This document shows positions 1 to 9,608 of a stretch of 64,000 nucleotides of DNA, piece after piece. Location: positions 496,001 through 560,000 of the forward strand of contig NZ_FSRI01000001.1 in the NCBI RefSeq assembly GCF_900141775.1, read 5' to 3'. A program made the position numbers and the translations under genes. The notes below the pieces were generated by a model. The model made no database searches. It was not told where the DNA came from and saw nothing but the letters and a program-made list of their open reading frames with translations. Source of the DNA: Salinivibrio sp. ES.052. GTDB lineage: Bacteria > Pseudomonadota > Gammaproteobacteria > Enterobacterales > Vibrionaceae. Position 1 is the first letter of the stretch; each line of letters starts with the position of its first letter.

Positions 1-1
1 T

Positions 2-151
2 GTGACCTACTTTGATGAGACCACCAAGCTTGGACAACTAAATGCCAGTGGACAAGCCGATATCGTGACGATATTGGAAGAAATTAAATCAAAACCGGCG
101 GTGAAGTCAGCGAGAATTGATATTCTTGAAGAGAAAAATCAGCCGCAATAA
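2..151 (+). CDS. C-terminal end of an unrecognised protein (partial)
   Basis: An open frame enters from the left edge and stops at TAA 149-151, giving about 49 residues that end in ILEEKNQPQ. The tail is charged and shows no membrane segment or motif that I recognise. It is followed after 14 bases by a strong terminator, which supports its being the true end of a gene. Because it lies next to wecA and ugd it may belong to surface polysaccharide production, but that is context only. No function is assigned. Confidence 0.6.
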   Translation: MTYFDETTKLGQLNASGQADIVTILEEIKSKPAVKSARIDILEEKNQPQ

Positions 152-165
152 TGAGTGCGCATGAA

Positions 166-199
166 TAAAAAGACAGGATTTTAAGAGCCTGTCTTTTTA
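166..199. terminator. Bidirectional rho-independent terminator
   Basis: A perfect 12-base-pair stem (arms 166-177 and 188-199) encloses a 10-base loop. The arms carry A5 and T5 runs on the outer sides, so the hairpin can work for the + strand gene ending at 151 and for wecA, which ends at 248 on the minus strand. Confidence 0.9.
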
Positions 200-247
200 G
201 TGTTAATAATTTGGCTATTAAATTAGTCTATTGAATCTATACTGGGA

Positions 248-1288
248 TTATCGCGGTATCGTCTTTTTATTGATTAAACAAACCAATAAGTAATAAGCAA
301 TAAAGAGTACAATGTAAACATAAAGCATCAGATAATCTGGAACACCTTTTAGTTCCGCATAAATCCCTACTCCAGCAAAGCATACAGCGATTGCGATTAT
401 AGCAATTAGTGTTTGTCTCGGAGATAACCCTAGATTTTGAAATAAATGATGTAGGTGCTCTCTATCTGGTTTGAATGGCGAGTCACCACGTTGAATACGT
501 CTAATGGTCAATGTGACCATATCCATTAGGGGGATAGCAATAAGCCATAGTGCTGTGACTGGCTGTAAGGGAGGTGTTTTACCGTTCTGACTAGAGAGTA
601 ATAGTACCCAAACAACGGTAAACCCCACTAGCATACTGCCTGCATCCCCCATAAACACCTTTCTCTTTCGCCCTAAAACGCCTAAATTAAGCAAAATGTA
701 AGGAAGAATTGCGACAACTAAGGCTAAACAGAAATAAGCCAGTGTTTGTTGCCCATCACTATTCAAAATCCAGGCCAAACTACCGAATGTTACAATAGAC
801 AAGCAACCCAGTAACCCATCAATACCGTCCACCATATTAAAAGCATTTATAGCAGCTATAACCGCAATAGTGGTAATGACGTATCCCCAGCCCCCAAGGT
901 GAATATCACCCCACCCAAAAATATTGCCGAGGTTACTAAGCTCAATGTTCCCCAGTGTCATCATGGCGATAGATAAAATTGCTTGTATCGCGAAACGAAC
1001 ACTGTAGTGAACATCGTACTTATCATCAATTGCGCCAACGGTTGTTAAGAGAACAATACATATGGCATACAAAGAGCTGTTGTCGAGAAGGTTTGGGTTG
1101 TGAAAAAGCAAGTAGAGTAGAGTGATGCATAAGGCTATACCTCCTGCTAACGGAGTAACATCTTGATGCTGCTTTCGCCCTAAGGGATGATCGACAAGTC
1201 CCACTAGTTTTGCTCCTTTCCGAACAATGAAAAGTGAGCAAAAAGCAAAGAAGAAAAGAAAAAGCAAATCTACGATAGGAAGAAGCAC
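248..1288 (-). CDS. wecA: Undecaprenyl-phosphate GlcNAc-1-phosphate transferase (WecA type)
   Basis: Integral inner-membrane enzyme that moves GlcNAc-1-phosphate from UDP-GlcNAc to undecaprenyl phosphate and so starts O-antigen or related glycan chains. The 346-residue product has about ten hydrophobic segments. It shows the family signatures DDK (88-90), NMVDGIDGL (151-159), MGDAGS (213-218) and the cytoplasmic DREHLHH loop (275-281), which bind the metal and nucleotide. Length is close to the usual 350-370. The start is GTG at 1288; no good Shine-Dalgarno site is visible, so the exact start is less sure than the family. It is divergent from ugd and ends at the terminator at 166-199. As the only initiating transferase seen, it probably primes the glycan encoded further right. 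Confidence 0.93.
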   Translation of the reverse strand: MLLPIVDLLFLFFFAFCSLFIVRKGAKLVGLVDHPLGRKQHQDVTPLAGGIALCITLLYLLFHNPNLLDNSSLYAICIVLLTTVGAIDDKYDVHYSVRFAIQAILSIAMMTLGNIELSNLGNIFGWGDIHLGGWGYVITTIAVIAAINAFNMVDGIDGLLGCLSIVTFGSLAWILNSDGQQTLAYFCLALVVAILPYILLNLGVLGRKRKVFMGDAGSMLVGFTVVWVLLLSSQNGKTPPLQPVTALWLIAIPLMDMVTLTIRRIQRGDSPFKPDREHLHHLFQNLGLSPRQTLIAIIAIAVCFAGVGIYAELKGVPDYLMLYVYIVLFIAYYLLVCLINKKTIPR

Positions 1289-1331
1289 GTTTATTCACAC
1301 TCGCTGTCTGTATTTAGTGAGTACAGAGGTC

Positions 1332-1388
1332 ATCCAAAACTGGCCTAATGTTTTCAGAGGCAGGTACCTGTCAGTACTGGTTTTGGAT
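1332..1388. promoter_or_regulatory. Inverted repeats in the wecA-ugd divergent region
   Basis: The 158-base space between the divergent genes contains the 9-base arms ATCCAAAAC (1332-1340) and GTTTTGGAT (1380-1388), with a 10-base perfect palindrome CAGGTACCTG at 1361-1370 between them. The two symmetries are not exactly concentric. This could be an operator for one or both genes; no convincing sigma-70 pair was found. Confidence 0.35.
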
Positions 1389-1446
1389 ATACACGCGTAC
1401 ACATGTTCTGTAGTATCTTACCAGCATTATCAACAAGGGAAAAACG

Positions 1447-2613
1447 ATGAAAATCGCAGTTGTCGGTACAGGTTACGTTGGCCTGTCAAACGCCATGTTA
1501 CTGGCGCAACATAACGAAGTGGTCGCACTCGACATCGTGGAAGAAAAGATCAACCTACTTAACAATCAACAATCCCCGATTGTTGATGCCGAAATCGAGC
1601 AATTTCTCGCCGAAAAACCACTCAACTTTACCGCGACGCTCGACAAAGTGCAGGCCTACCAAGGCGCGGACTTTGTGATCATTGCCACCCCCACCGATTA
1701 CGATCCCGAAACCAACTACTTTAATACCAGTTCAGTCGAATCAGTGATTAAAGATGTGATGGCGATTAACCCAGCGGCGGTGATGGTGATCAAATCGACC
1801 GTGCCAGTCGGTTATACCGAGCATATCAAGCAGAAAACGAACTGCGAAAACATCCTCTTCTCCCCTGAGTTTTTGCGTGAAGGCAAGGCGCTTTACGATA
1901 ACTTGTATCCTTCACGGATCATTGTCGGCGAGCAATCCGAGCGCGCCCGTCAATTTGCCACCTTGTTGCAACAAGGCGCAGTCAAATCGGGTATTTCCGT
2001 CTTGTTTACTCACTCTACCGAAGCTGAAGCGGTGAAACTTTTCTCCAACACCTACTTGGCGATGCGGGTGGCGTATTTTAACGAGCTGGACAGCTACGCC
2101 GAATCTCACGGTTTGGACGCGCGTCAGATTATTGAGGGAGTAGGGTTAGACCCACGCATTGGTGATCACTACAACAACCCTTCGTTTGGCTACGGCGGCT
2201 ATTGCTTACCGAAAGACACCCGTCAACTATTGGCCAATTATCAAGATGTGCCCAACAACATTATTCAAGCCATTGTTGATGCGAACACCACCCGCAAAGA
2301 CTTTATTGCTAATGCGATCATCAAACGCAAACCAAAAGTGGTGGGCGTCTACCGCTTGGTGATGAAAGCCGGATCCGATAACTTCCGCGCCTCAGCCATC
2401 CAAGGGATCATGAAGCGGATTAAAGCCAAAGGCATTGAAGTGGTAGTGTACGAGCCCGTGCTTGAAGAAGACACCTTCTTTAACTCAGACGTGATCAAAG
2501 ATTTGGATACCTTTAAACAGCGCGCCGACGTGATTGTCGCCAACCGTATGGTTGACGAGATCCGCGATGTAGAAAGCAAAGTCTACACCCGCGACTTGTT
2601 TGGCGCGGATTGA
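1447..2613 (+). CDS. ugd: UDP-glucose 6-dehydrogenase
   Basis: Oxidises UDP-glucose twice with NAD+ to UDP-glucuronate, a precursor for capsule, LPS and uronic-acid sugars. The 388-residue protein has an N-terminal Rossmann motif (G7-x-G9-x-x-G12), the STVPVGYT element near 117-124 and the catalytic cysteine in GGYCLPKDT (Cys253), then the C-terminal UDP-binding domain. Length matches the short enterobacterial type. The ATG at 1447 is preceded by AAGGGA at good spacing. It stands alone, bounded by wecA divergently and by a large hairpin after its stop. Confidence 0.96.
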   Translation: MKIAVVGTGYVGLSNAMLLAQHNEVVALDIVEEKINLLNNQQSPIVDAEIEQFLAEKPLNFTATLDKVQAYQGADFVIIATPTDYDPETNYFNTSSVESVIKDVMAINPAAVMVIKSTVPVGYTEHIKQKTNCENILFSPEFLREGKALYDNLYPSRIIVGEQSERARQFATLLQQGAVKSGISVLFTHSTEAEAVKLFSNTYLAMRVAYFNELDSYAESHGLDARQIIEGVGLDPRIGDHYNNPSFGYGGYCLPKDTRQLLANYQDVPNNIIQAIVDANTTRKDFIANAIIKRKPKVVGVYRLVMKAGSDNFRASAIQGIMKRIKAKGIEVVVYEPVLEEDTFFNSDVIKDLDTFKQRADVIVANRMVDEIRDVESKVYTRDLFGAD

Positions 2614-2678
2614 GAGAAGAGCGAGGGCCTAGGATTCTAGGCCCTAGGAACTCTCTTGCTTTTCGTCTTCTCCCTCGC
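2613..2678. repeat. Branched inverted-repeat element after ugd
   Basis: Directly after the ugd stop there is an 8-base stem GGGCCTAG/CTAGGCCC (2625-2632 and 2637-2644). It lies inside outer complementary arms: GAGAAGA (2613-2619) with TCTTCTC (2666-2672), and GCGAGGG (2621-2627) with CCCTCGC (2672-2678). No T run follows, so it is not a classic terminator. Its nested form suggests a dispersed intergenic repeat or a transcript-end structure. Confidence 0.55.
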
Positions 2679-2758
2679 AAAATCCTCTTAACACCATACA
2701 ACGCAACTATCTACCTCGCTTATCCTCACCCGCACATTCATAACTGCTGGATGATGCC

Positions 2759-3690
2759 ATGTTATTTATTACTAGTCGTATACCCGAACAAGGCTCGCAC
2801 AGTGAGGCTGGCCGCTGGCTCAGCTTTGATAACCAAAACACCGATATCTCAAAGTGGGTGTATTTTTGCCAACGCGCCGGGCAGGGTGAATACCAAGAGA
2901 TCACCGCTGCGCCGTTTATGAGCCAACTGAAAGCCTACCCACGCATACCCAAATACTCTTTTTGCTCCATGGTTATAACAACCAAATGGAACGTCATATC
3001 TTTCCGATGGCACAGACCTTACAACACCAATTTGATCGCCTGTCACCTAACGCCATACTGGTGGTGCCGGTTATCTGGCCGTGTGATGAAGATGGCCAGC
3101 TCGGTGTTATTGATGATTACTTGGATGATCAACTTGCTGCCACCGCTTCCGGCTTGGCGTTTAGTCGTTTACTGGCGATGTTTGATGACTGGCGTCGCGC
3201 CCCTGAGCAACAAACTGAACCGTGCAAAAGGCGCATGAACCTACTCGCGCACTCCATGGGGAATCGCACGCTCATCAGCACCTTTCACCATTGGCATCAA
3301 CATGCTGGACTCGATACCATGCCACAATGGTTTCGGCATATTTTTATGATGGCCGCCGATGTTGATAACCAAGCGCTAGAGCCGCACCAGCCAGGGAGAG
3401 CCGTCCTCGATGCCGCCAAACAAGTGCATATTTACTATGCCGCCGATGATATTGCCATGGCCGCCTCAAAAGTGGTGAACGTACGTCACCGCACCGTCAC
3501 CCGCCGCCTGGGCATGACCGGCCCCGAAAACCTTGACGCGCTTCCCGCCAACAAAGTGACGGTAACCGACTGCGACGCCTTTAACGACCACTTCGATCCC
3601 CACTGGCGTCATACCTATTTTCTCATCGACGACAACGGCCACCCAAGCCCGTTGATAGAACAGATGATGAGTAAGATGATAGGTACATAG
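2759..3690 (+). pseudogene. DUF900-like alpha/beta hydrolase, interrupted by a frameshift
   Basis: Two overlapping frames together encode one protein. The first starts at ATG 2759 (LFITSRIPEQG, then an aromatic/charged segment ending at LKAYP). The second continues from about 2940 with THTQILFLLHGYNNQME and runs to 3690. It contains the nucleophile elbow AHSMGNR and a late acid/His region typical of DUF900 esterase/lipase-like proteins. The second frame has no plausible start of its own before the conserved LFLLHGYN strand (only TTG 2962, inside that strand). A one-base deletion near 2935-2950 explains the break. Either the gene is inactivated or the sequence has an indel error. Total length if repaired is about 310 residues. 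Confidence 0.7.
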
Positions 3691-3740
3691 ATAACATGGG
3701 CGACGATAACAACATTTGAACCAACAACCTGGATGTGGCC

Positions 3741-5087
3741 ATGCCTAACACCTCAATAGACAATAAAACCCTCACCGTCACTCACCATGGTGGCTATCAA
3801 ACCGTGACTGGTTCGTGTCACCAAGTGAATATAAAACCAAGCGGCTTACGCTTGCTGATTGACTGCGGGCAATACCAAGGAGATGAAATGCGAGAGGCGA
3901 GGGTAAACCTTAATGGCAAACGCATTGATGCGTTGATCCTTACCCACGCTCATATCGACCACTGTGGCTTACTGCCATGGCTATTGGCGGCTGGCTTTAA
4001 CGGCCCCATTTATTGCACTGAGGCTACCGCCGCTTTGGTGCCGCTATTGATTGATGACACCTTAAAACTGCAACTCAATATGAACTATGGCCACCGTCAG
4101 CGGGTGCTCGAACGCATCCACCAGTTGATGGTGACACTGCCTTACAACAGCTGGCACCGGCTAAAGCCCAAGCAAAAAGGGCAGCCAGCGACCTACTTGC
4201 GCTTGCAACCCGCCGGGCATATTTTGGGCTCGGCTTATGTTGAATTAATACTGCCCGACCAGCAGCGCGTAGTGTTCTCGGGTGATTTAGGGCCCTGCAA
4301 CACGCCACTGCTGCCGGACCCAACCCCGCCAACCCGTGCCGATATTTTGTTTTTAGAATCCACCTATGGCGATAAAACCCATGAGTCCGTCGCCACCCGC
4401 GCCCAGCGGCTCGAGGCGATCATTCAACGCTCACTAGAAGACGGCGGCGTGATTTTGATCCCCGCGTTTAGTGTCGGCCGCACCCAAGAGCTGTTATTTG
4501 ATATTGAGCAGCTTATTCACCAAAAGCAGCTTGATGATGCGCTCCCTATCATTCTTGACTCGCCGATGGCGCAAAAGGTGACGCGTCACTATCGCCAGTT
4601 TAAAAAGCTGTGGAGCAAAGAGGCCAAAACCAAACTGAACCAACACCGCCATCCGTTGGCTTTTGAGCAATGCATCACCATTGATGAACATAGCCAGCAC
4701 ATGGCATTGGTGAATCGCCTAAAACAAATCGGCGAGCCGGCCATTGTGGTCGCCGCCTCCGGCATGTGCCAGGGTGGGCGAATCATGAACTACCTTGCCG
4801 CGTTACTTGAAGACAAACGCACCGATGTGATTTTTGCCGGCTACCAAGCCCAACACACCCTCGGCCGTGATATTCAGCAAGGCAACCAACAGGTGTGGAT
4901 AGACAACACCCCAGTCAACGTTAACGCGCAAATCCACACAATTTCCGGTTACTCCGCCCATGCCGATCAAAACGATTTAGTGAGATTTGTGCAAGGCATC
5001 CAACCACCGCCAAATCAGATCCAGTTAGTTCACGGGGAGCCGGAAACACAACAGGCACTAGGTGCTAAGCTCAAGGAATTAAATTAA
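3741..5087 (+). CDS. Beta-CASP family metallo-beta-lactamase fold hydrolase (putative RNA-processing exonuclease)
   Basis: Cytoplasmic zinc hydrolase of the CPSF73/Ysh1-like group (MBL fold with RNA specificity domain), predicted to cut RNA. The signature HAHIDHC lies near residues 69-75. A second metal motif follows in SGDLGP (near 175), the beta-CASP insert covers roughly 200-340, and the C-terminal RNA-specificity motif ISGYSAHADQ lies near 405-414. About 448 residues, as usual. I choose ATG 3741, with CTGGA about 8 bases upstream; GTG 3735 is possible. It lies 50 bases after the interrupted hydrolase in the same direction. Not obviously part of surface biogenesis. Confidence 0.85.
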   Translation: MPNTSIDNKTLTVTHHGGYQTVTGSCHQVNIKPSGLRLLIDCGQYQGDEMREARVNLNGKRIDALILTHAHIDHCGLLPWLLAAGFNGPIYCTEATAALVPLLIDDTLKLQLNMNYGHRQRVLERIHQLMVTLPYNSWHRLKPKQKGQPATYLRLQPAGHILGSAYVELILPDQQRVVFSGDLGPCNTPLLPDPTPPTRADILFLESTYGDKTHESVATRAQRLEAIIQRSLEDGGVILIPAFSVGRTQELLFDIEQLIHQKQLDDALPIILDSPMAQKVTRHYRQFKKLWSKEAKTKLNQHRHPLAFEQCITIDEHSQHMALVNRLKQIGEPAIVVAASGMCQGGRIMNYLAALLEDKRTDVIFAGYQAQHTLGRDIQQGNQQVWIDNTPVNVNAQIHTISGYSAHADQNDLVRFVQGIQPPPNQIQLVHGEPETQQALGAKLKELN

Positions 5088-5247
5088 TGTCTAAAAACCG
5101 ACCATACCGCTTGTGCGACGTCGACTTTTAGTGACTAACCCTTTTGCAGAATTGCGTAAGCAAGTAAACTCAATCGCGAAGTATTGACTTATCACGCAAC
5201 GCGTAGTGAGTTTTAAAGGTTAGCTATGCGCACAGGGGGAGCGACAC

Positions 5248-5297
5248 CTCATGGCGGTAGCGTGGGTAAATGCGGTATAAAAAGTGTTCGCCATGAG
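5248..5297. repeat. 9-base inverted repeat around the ops element
   Basis: CTCATGGCG (5248-5256) is an exact inverted copy of CGCCATGAG (5289-5297). The left arm runs into the ops sequence. In the untranslated leader of the cysD operon this could form an alternative RNA structure affecting the ops region. Confidence 0.45.
5253..5264 (+). promoter_or_regulatory. ops element (RfaH recruitment site)
   Basis: The 12 bases GGCGGTAGCGTG match the known operon polarity suppressor sequence exactly. This element, in the leaders of O-antigen, capsule, LPS-core and similar operons, pauses RNA polymerase and loads RfaH, which then prevents premature termination over long operons. It lies 65 bases before the cysD start, in a 241-base gene-free leader. 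No clear promoter was found upstream; TTGACT at 5184-5189 is a possible -35 without a good -10. Confidence 0.88.
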
Positions 5298-5328
5298 CAG
5301 CTGTATTATATAGGGTTAAGGAAACACC

Positions 5329-6243
5329 ATGCCTGTATCACCAGAAAAAATGACGCATCTTAAACAACTTGAAGCCGAAGCCATTCATATTATGCGCGAA
5401 GTAGCGGCGGAGTTTGATAACCCAGTGATGCTGTATTCCGTGGGCAAAGATTCTTCTGTAATGTTGCACTTGGCGAAAAAAGCCTTTGCGCCAGGGGTAC
5501 CCCCGTTTCCTTTAATGCATGTAGATACCACTTGGAAATTCCAAGAGATGTATCAGTTTCGCGATAAAATGGCTGAGCAAGCGGGCATGAAGTTGATTGT
5601 GCACCAAAATCCAGAAGGACTGGCGATGAACATCAGCCCGTTCACGCATGGCAGCTCAGTGCACACCGATATTATGAAAACCCAGGGGTTAAAGCAGGCA
5701 CTTGATCAACATGGCTTTGATGCGGCGTTTGGTGGCGCTCGCCGCGATGAAGAAAAGTCACGAGCCAAAGAGCGTGCTTATTCTTTCCGTGATGAGCATC
5801 ACCGCTGGGACCCAAAAAATCAGCGCCCCGAGCTTTGGAATATTTATAACGGCAAAGTGAAAAAGGGCGAGAGCATTCGAGTCTTCCCGTTATCAAATTG
5901 GACGGAGCTTGATATCTGGCAATATATCTACCTGGAAAACATCGAGATCCCAGGTTTGTATTTGTCCAAGCCGCGCCCTGTCGTAGAACGAGACGGCACG
6001 TTGATTATGGTCGATGATGAGCGGATGCCACTTGAAGAGGGGGAAGTGCCTGAGCACAAAATGGTACGATTTAGAACGCTAGGTTGTTATCCATTGACTG
6101 GTGCTGTGGAGTCAGAAGCAACCACCTTGACCGAAGTGATCCAAGAAATGCTGCTTACTACCACGTCTGAGCGCCAAGGGCGGACTATTGACCATGACAG
6201 CGCCGGCTCGATGGAGAAAAAGAAGCGCGAAGGCTACTTCTAA
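5329..6243 (+). CDS. cysD: Sulfate adenylyltransferase subunit 2
   Basis: Catalytic subunit of ATP sulfurylase, which with the GTPase CysN makes adenosine 5'-phosphosulfate (APS) from sulfate and ATP. The 304-residue protein has the PP-loop SVGKDSS (37-43) and the conserved [15 protein letters not shown] segment (near 138-152). Length is normal. ATG 5329 has AAGGA seven bases upstream. It is the first gene after the ops element, so its transcription is probably RfaH-dependent. Oddly, its partner cysN is not next to it but three genes downstream. No cysH, cysI or cysJ is nearby, which points to sulfation rather than cysteine synthesis as the use of the product. Confidence 0.96.
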   Translation: MPVSPEKMTHLKQLEAEAIHIMREVAAEFDNPVMLYSVGKDSSVMLHLAKKAFAPGVPPFPLMHVDTTWKFQEMYQFRDKMAEQAGMKLIVHQNPEGLAMNISPFTHGSSVHTDIMKTQGLKQALDQHGFDAAFGGARRDEEKSRAKERAYSFRDEHHRWDPKNQRPELWNIYNGKVKKGESIRVFPLSNWTELDIWQYIYLENIEIPGLYLSKPRPVVERDGTLIMVDDERMPLEEGEVPEHKMVRFRTLGCYPLTGAVESEATTLTEVIQEMLLTTTSERQGRTIDHDSAGSMEKKKREGYF

Positions 6244-6255
6244 AAGGCCCAGCTG

Positions 6256-7977
6256 ATGTTATTAACAGCCACCGTATTGGTGGGGCTGATTACGGCGCTG
6301 GTGACCACCAAGCAACGAGTAAGCCATATTTTTGTCGCCGCGACTGCTGTCTTGTTAGTCGGCGGCGAGATCGATACCCAAACGGTACTGAGCCATGTCA
6401 CTAACTCGGGTATCGTTACTCTGATTTTATTATTGCTCGCCGCAATTGTATTAGAGCGCACTGTGTTGCTGAGTTTTTTGGCAAAACATATTGCTCATAG
6501 CAAGTATCTGCCGAGCTTAATAAAAATGGGTGCCTTAAGTGCTATTGCCTCGTCTATCCTTAATAACACGGCGGTAGTCGCGACCATGATGCGGGCGGTG
6601 ATGAAGTCACAACTGCATGCTCCGCAGCGATTACTCATCCCGCTGTCATATTTTTCGGTGTTAGGTGGAACCTTAACCTTAGTCGGTACCAGTACTAACT
6701 TGGTGGTCAGTGGCTTAGTCGCCGCCCAAGATGGCCCGAACATCGCGGTGTTTGATTTTCTGCCGATTGGTGCTGCACTCGTTGTGGGCTGTGGTGCTGT
6801 CGTGGTCTTAGTAAGCCGCTGGTTGCCACAACACACCACCGACGAGTCACTTGAGAGTCAGTATTTTATCGAGGCGGCTGTGGCGCCCAGCAGCCCGTTG
6901 ATTGGGAAAACGGTCATCAAAAACGGGTTGCGCGCACTCGACGGTTTATTTCTCGCCGAAATCGTGCGGGGGGATACCCTCATATCACCGGTCAAACCAA
7001 ATGATGTTATCCAAGCTGATGACAAATTACTTTTTTGTGGTGATGTACGCCGTGTGCATCAAATTACCGCGGTATCAGGGCTAAACACTTTTAACAAGGG
7101 CGACTTGCCCGCTACGAATTTGCGTGAAGTCTTAGTCAGTCCTGAATCAATATTAGTCGGCAAAACACTCAAACAAGTTGGCTTTCGTGCCCGGTTTGAT
7201 GCGGCAGTGATTGGCTTATCGCGGGAAGGCAAAACCGTCAGTGGTAAATTGGGTAATAATCCGATTCAAAGTGGCGACAAGCTGATGCTGGCGGTCGGGC
7301 CCGACTTTGAGCGGCGACAGAACATCAGCCGCAACTTCTTTTTGTTATCAGACTACAAAACCTTTCAGCCTCTCTCTATGGTGCAAAACACAGCCGCCAT
7401 CGCTGGCTTTCTTGCGGCGATTGCGGCAGGTGCGTTGGGCTTCATGAGCCTGATAGAAGGCCTAACGCTATACTTGGTACTGATGGTAGGGAGCAATGTT
7501 GTCGATAGCAGCCAATTACGTCGACGCTTTCCGTTTGAGCTATTAACGATTTTAGTCTGTGCATTATCACTGGCCTCAGCGGTGCAAGTTAGTGGTTTAG
7601 CCACGTCGGTCACCCAGGTGTTTTTAGCTCAGATAAATGGGTTACCCACAGTGGCAGTGCTGTTTGGATTAATACTGCTGACGGTACTGCTCACTGAGAC
7701 CATGACCAACACCGCCGCGGCCGCTTTAATGGTGCCTATTGCGCTCAGTATTGCCGATGGGTTGCAACTGAATGCCATGCCTTGGGTGATGGCAGTTGCG
7801 TATGGCGCGAGTGCGTGTTTTATCAGCCCCTTTGGCTATCAAACCAACTTAATGGTAATGAGCGCGGGAGAGTATCGACCCGCCGACTTTATCCGTGTGG
7901 GTTGGCCAGTTACGCTTGTGTATATCGCAATCGTGACCGTATTAATTCCGATTGTATTTCCTTTTGATTCTGTGTGA
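6256..7977 (+). CDS. SLC13-family permease with two RCK-C domains (putative sulfate transporter)
   Basis: Inner-membrane anion permease of the CitM/ArsB-like superfamily, 573 residues. It has N-terminal membrane helices (residues 1-190), then two cytoplasmic RCK-C (TrkA-C) regulatory domains (about 200-370), then a second block of helices. Such proteins accompany cysDNC genes in other gammaproteobacteria and are thought to bring in sulfate. It begins 12 bases after cysD, and its stop overlaps the cysC start, so translation is coupled. The substrate is inferred from context only; no residue seen fixes it. Confidence 0.8.
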   Translation: MLLTATVLVGLITALVTTKQRVSHIFVAATAVLLVGGEIDTQTVLSHVTNSGIVTLILLLLAAIVLERTVLLSFLAKHIAHSKYLPSLIKMGALSAIASSILNNTAVVATMMRAVMKSQLHAPQRLLIPLSYFSVLGGTLTLVGTSTNLVVSGLVAAQDGPNIAVFDFLPIGAALVVGCGAVVVLVSRWLPQHTTDESLESQYFIEAAVAPSSPLIGKTVIKNGLRALDGLFLAEIVRGDTLISPVKPNDVIQADDKLLFCGDVRRVHQITAVSGLNTFNKGDLPATNLREVLVSPESILVGKTLKQVGFRARFDAAVIGLSREGKTVSGKLGNNPIQSGDKLMLAVGPDFERRQNISRNFFLLSDYKTFQPLSMVQNTAAIAGFLAAIAAGALGFMSLIEGLTLYLVLMVGSNVVDSSQLRRRFPFELLTILVCALSLASAVQVSGLATSVTQVFLAQINGLPTVAVLFGLILLTVLLTETMTNTAAAALMVPIALSIADGLQLNAMPWVMAVAYGASACFISPFGYQTNLMVMSAGEYRPADFIRVGWPVTLVYIAIVTVLIPIVFPFDSV

Positions 7978-8615
7978 GTGCTATGACAACAATCTCGACG
8001 CCAGCTACCAATATAACCTGGCATAACAGCAGTGTGTCCGCACAAGCGCGGGCGAAACAAAAACAACAAACCCCTGTGGTGCTTTGGTTTACTGGGCTCA
8101 GTGGCTCGGGGAAATCCACTATCGCCAATGCCGTTGAGCATCAATTATTGACCGCAGGTGCGCACAGCTATCTGCTGGATGGCGACAACATGCGCCATGG
8201 CCTTAACCAGGACTTAGGTTTTAGCGCTGCAGACCGAGAAGAAAACATCCGTCGTATTGGCGAAGTCGCTAACTTATTTGTTGATGCTGGGGTAATTGTG
8301 CTCACTGCCTTTATCTCGCCATTTCGGGCCGATAGGGAAAAAGTGCGCGCTCTTATTGGGGAGGCCGCTTTTATTGAAGTGTTTGTTGACACGCCGCTTG
8401 CCGTGTGTGAAGCCCGCGATCCGAAAGGCTTGTATAAAAAAGCACGTGCAGGAGACATTCCTGATTTTACCGGTATTGATTCGGCCTATGAGCCGCCCAA
8501 TGCGCCTGAGATACATTTGCACACCGACCAAGCCGATATTGAAACCTGTGCCCAGCAGGTGGTGAGCTATCTCGACACTCACGGGTTTATTCGGGCACCA
8601 CAGGGAGCCAACTAA
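7974..8615 (+). CDS. cysC: Adenylylsulfate kinase
   Basis: Phosphorylates APS at the 3' position to give PAPS, the universal sulfate donor. The 213-residue protein has the P-loop GLSGSGKST (41-49), the DGDN APS-binding motif (near 69-72), and the IRRIGEVA and [10 protein letters not shown] segments of the family. GTG 7974 overlaps the stop of the permease; ATG 7983 is an alternative start. It lies in the middle of the cysD-to-cysN run. PAPS is the co-substrate of the sulfotransferases at 40691 and 41456. Confidence 0.95.
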   Translation: MSAMTTISTPATNITWHNSSVSAQARAKQKQQTPVVLWFTGLSGSGKSTIANAVEHQLLTAGAHSYLLDGDNMRHGLNQDLGFSAADREENIRRIGEVANLFVDAGVIVLTAFISPFRADREKVRALIGEAAFIEVFVDTPLAVCEARDPKGLYKKARAGDIPDFTGIDSAYEPPNAPEIHLHTDQADIETCAQQVVSYLDTHGFIRAPQGAN

Positions 8616-8618
8616 GCC

Positions 8619-9605
8619 ATGCATTACGATGTGTTTAATGGTGATGCCGACGGCATTCTAGCGTTGTTGCAGTTGCGAAAGGCGTCGCAATTACAAAAAA
8701 ACACACCGCAGGCAAGTACGCTCGTCACGGGTGTTAAACGTGATATTCAATTGCTTGATCAGGTCGCGCAACAAGCTGATGTCTCGAGCGTCACTGTGCT
8801 TGATATTTCGATGGATAAGAACAAAAACGCCCTTGAAGCTTTAATTAAGCGTGATATCCCCGTTTTCTATTGCGATCACCATCGTACCGGAGAAGTGCCC
8901 GTCGCCGATAACTTCACCGCGTTAATCAATACCGATGCCAACACCTGCACCAGTTTGCTAATTAACCAGCACCTTGGCGAGCGCTATGTGGCTTGGGCAA
9001 TAGCAGCGGCCTATGGCGATAATATGGTTGCTGCAGCCGATGCCTTATGTGAGAAGCACGGTATCGCGGCCGACCAACAAGCGTTTTTAAGTGAGTTGGG
9101 AGTATTGATTAATTACAATGGGTATGGCGCCAGCGTCGATGATTTACACTTTGCGCCCGCGGATTTATATCACGCGTTAATGGCTTATGACTCACCGTCT
9201 GCGTTACAAACCGATCGCACGTCGCCGTATTATCAACTACAAGGCGGGTATGCCGATGATATGGCCAAGGCGCAGGCATTGGTACCCAAGCATACATCCA
9301 CGGAATGCACCATTTACTGTTTACCGAATGCGGCGTGGGCGAGACGCATCAGTGGCGTGTTTAGCAATCAATTGGCCAATCAAGCGCCCGATAAAGCGCA
9401 CGCGGTATTAACACTTAACCCGAACGAGCAAGATTACACCGTCAGCGTGCGCGCCCCGCTCAATCAGCGCCATGGTGCCGATGAGGTTTGTGGGCAATTC
9501 CCCACCGGCGGTGGCCGCAAAGCCGCGGCCGGGATTAATCAGTTACCCAAATCAGAGTTAACCCTTTTCATCGACACGCTGAATCAGTATTACAGGAAGC
9601 AATAA
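8619..9605 (+). CDS. DHH/DHHA1 phosphoesterase (candidate PAP phosphatase)
   Basis: A 328-residue protein of the DHH superfamily. It has an N-terminal NGDADGI metal motif (7-13), an aspartate near 62 (LDIS), CDHH (85-88), and a C-terminal DHHA1 domain with the GGGRKAAAG substrate loop (about 297-305). NrnA-type members of this superfamily degrade short RNA and also dephosphorylate 3'-phosphoadenosine 5'-phosphate (PAP). It is sandwiched with 3-base gaps between cysC and cysN, so action on PAP, the by-product of every sulfotransferase turnover, is the natural reading. That is inference. A nanoRNase or another phosphodiesterase role cannot be excluded. Confidence 0.8.
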   Translation: MHYDVFNGDADGILALLQLRKASQLQKNTPQASTLVTGVKRDIQLLDQVAQQADVSSVTVLDISMDKNKNALEALIKRDIPVFYCDHHRTGEVPVADNFTALINTDANTCTSLLINQHLGERYVAWAIAAAYGDNMVAAADALCEKHGIAADQQAFLSELGVLINYNGYGASVDDLHFAPADLYHALMAYDSPSALQTDRTSPYYQLQGGYADDMAKAQALVPKHTSTECTIYCLPNAAWARRISGVFSNQLANQAPDKAHAVLTLNPNEQDYTVSVRAPLNQRHGADEVCGQFPTGGGRKAAAGINQLPKSELTLFIDTLNQYYRKQ

Positions 9606-9608
9606 CCC

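Noticed and set aside
2610-2921. A 103-codon frame after ugd
   Set aside because: It runs through the hairpin repeat and over the start of the hydrolase gene in another frame; no ribosome site or domain.
6570-6577. Second GGCGGTAG (ops core) inside the SLC13 permease gene
   Set aside because: The bases after the core do not fit the remaining ops consensus (no T at position 11), and it lies in coding sequence.
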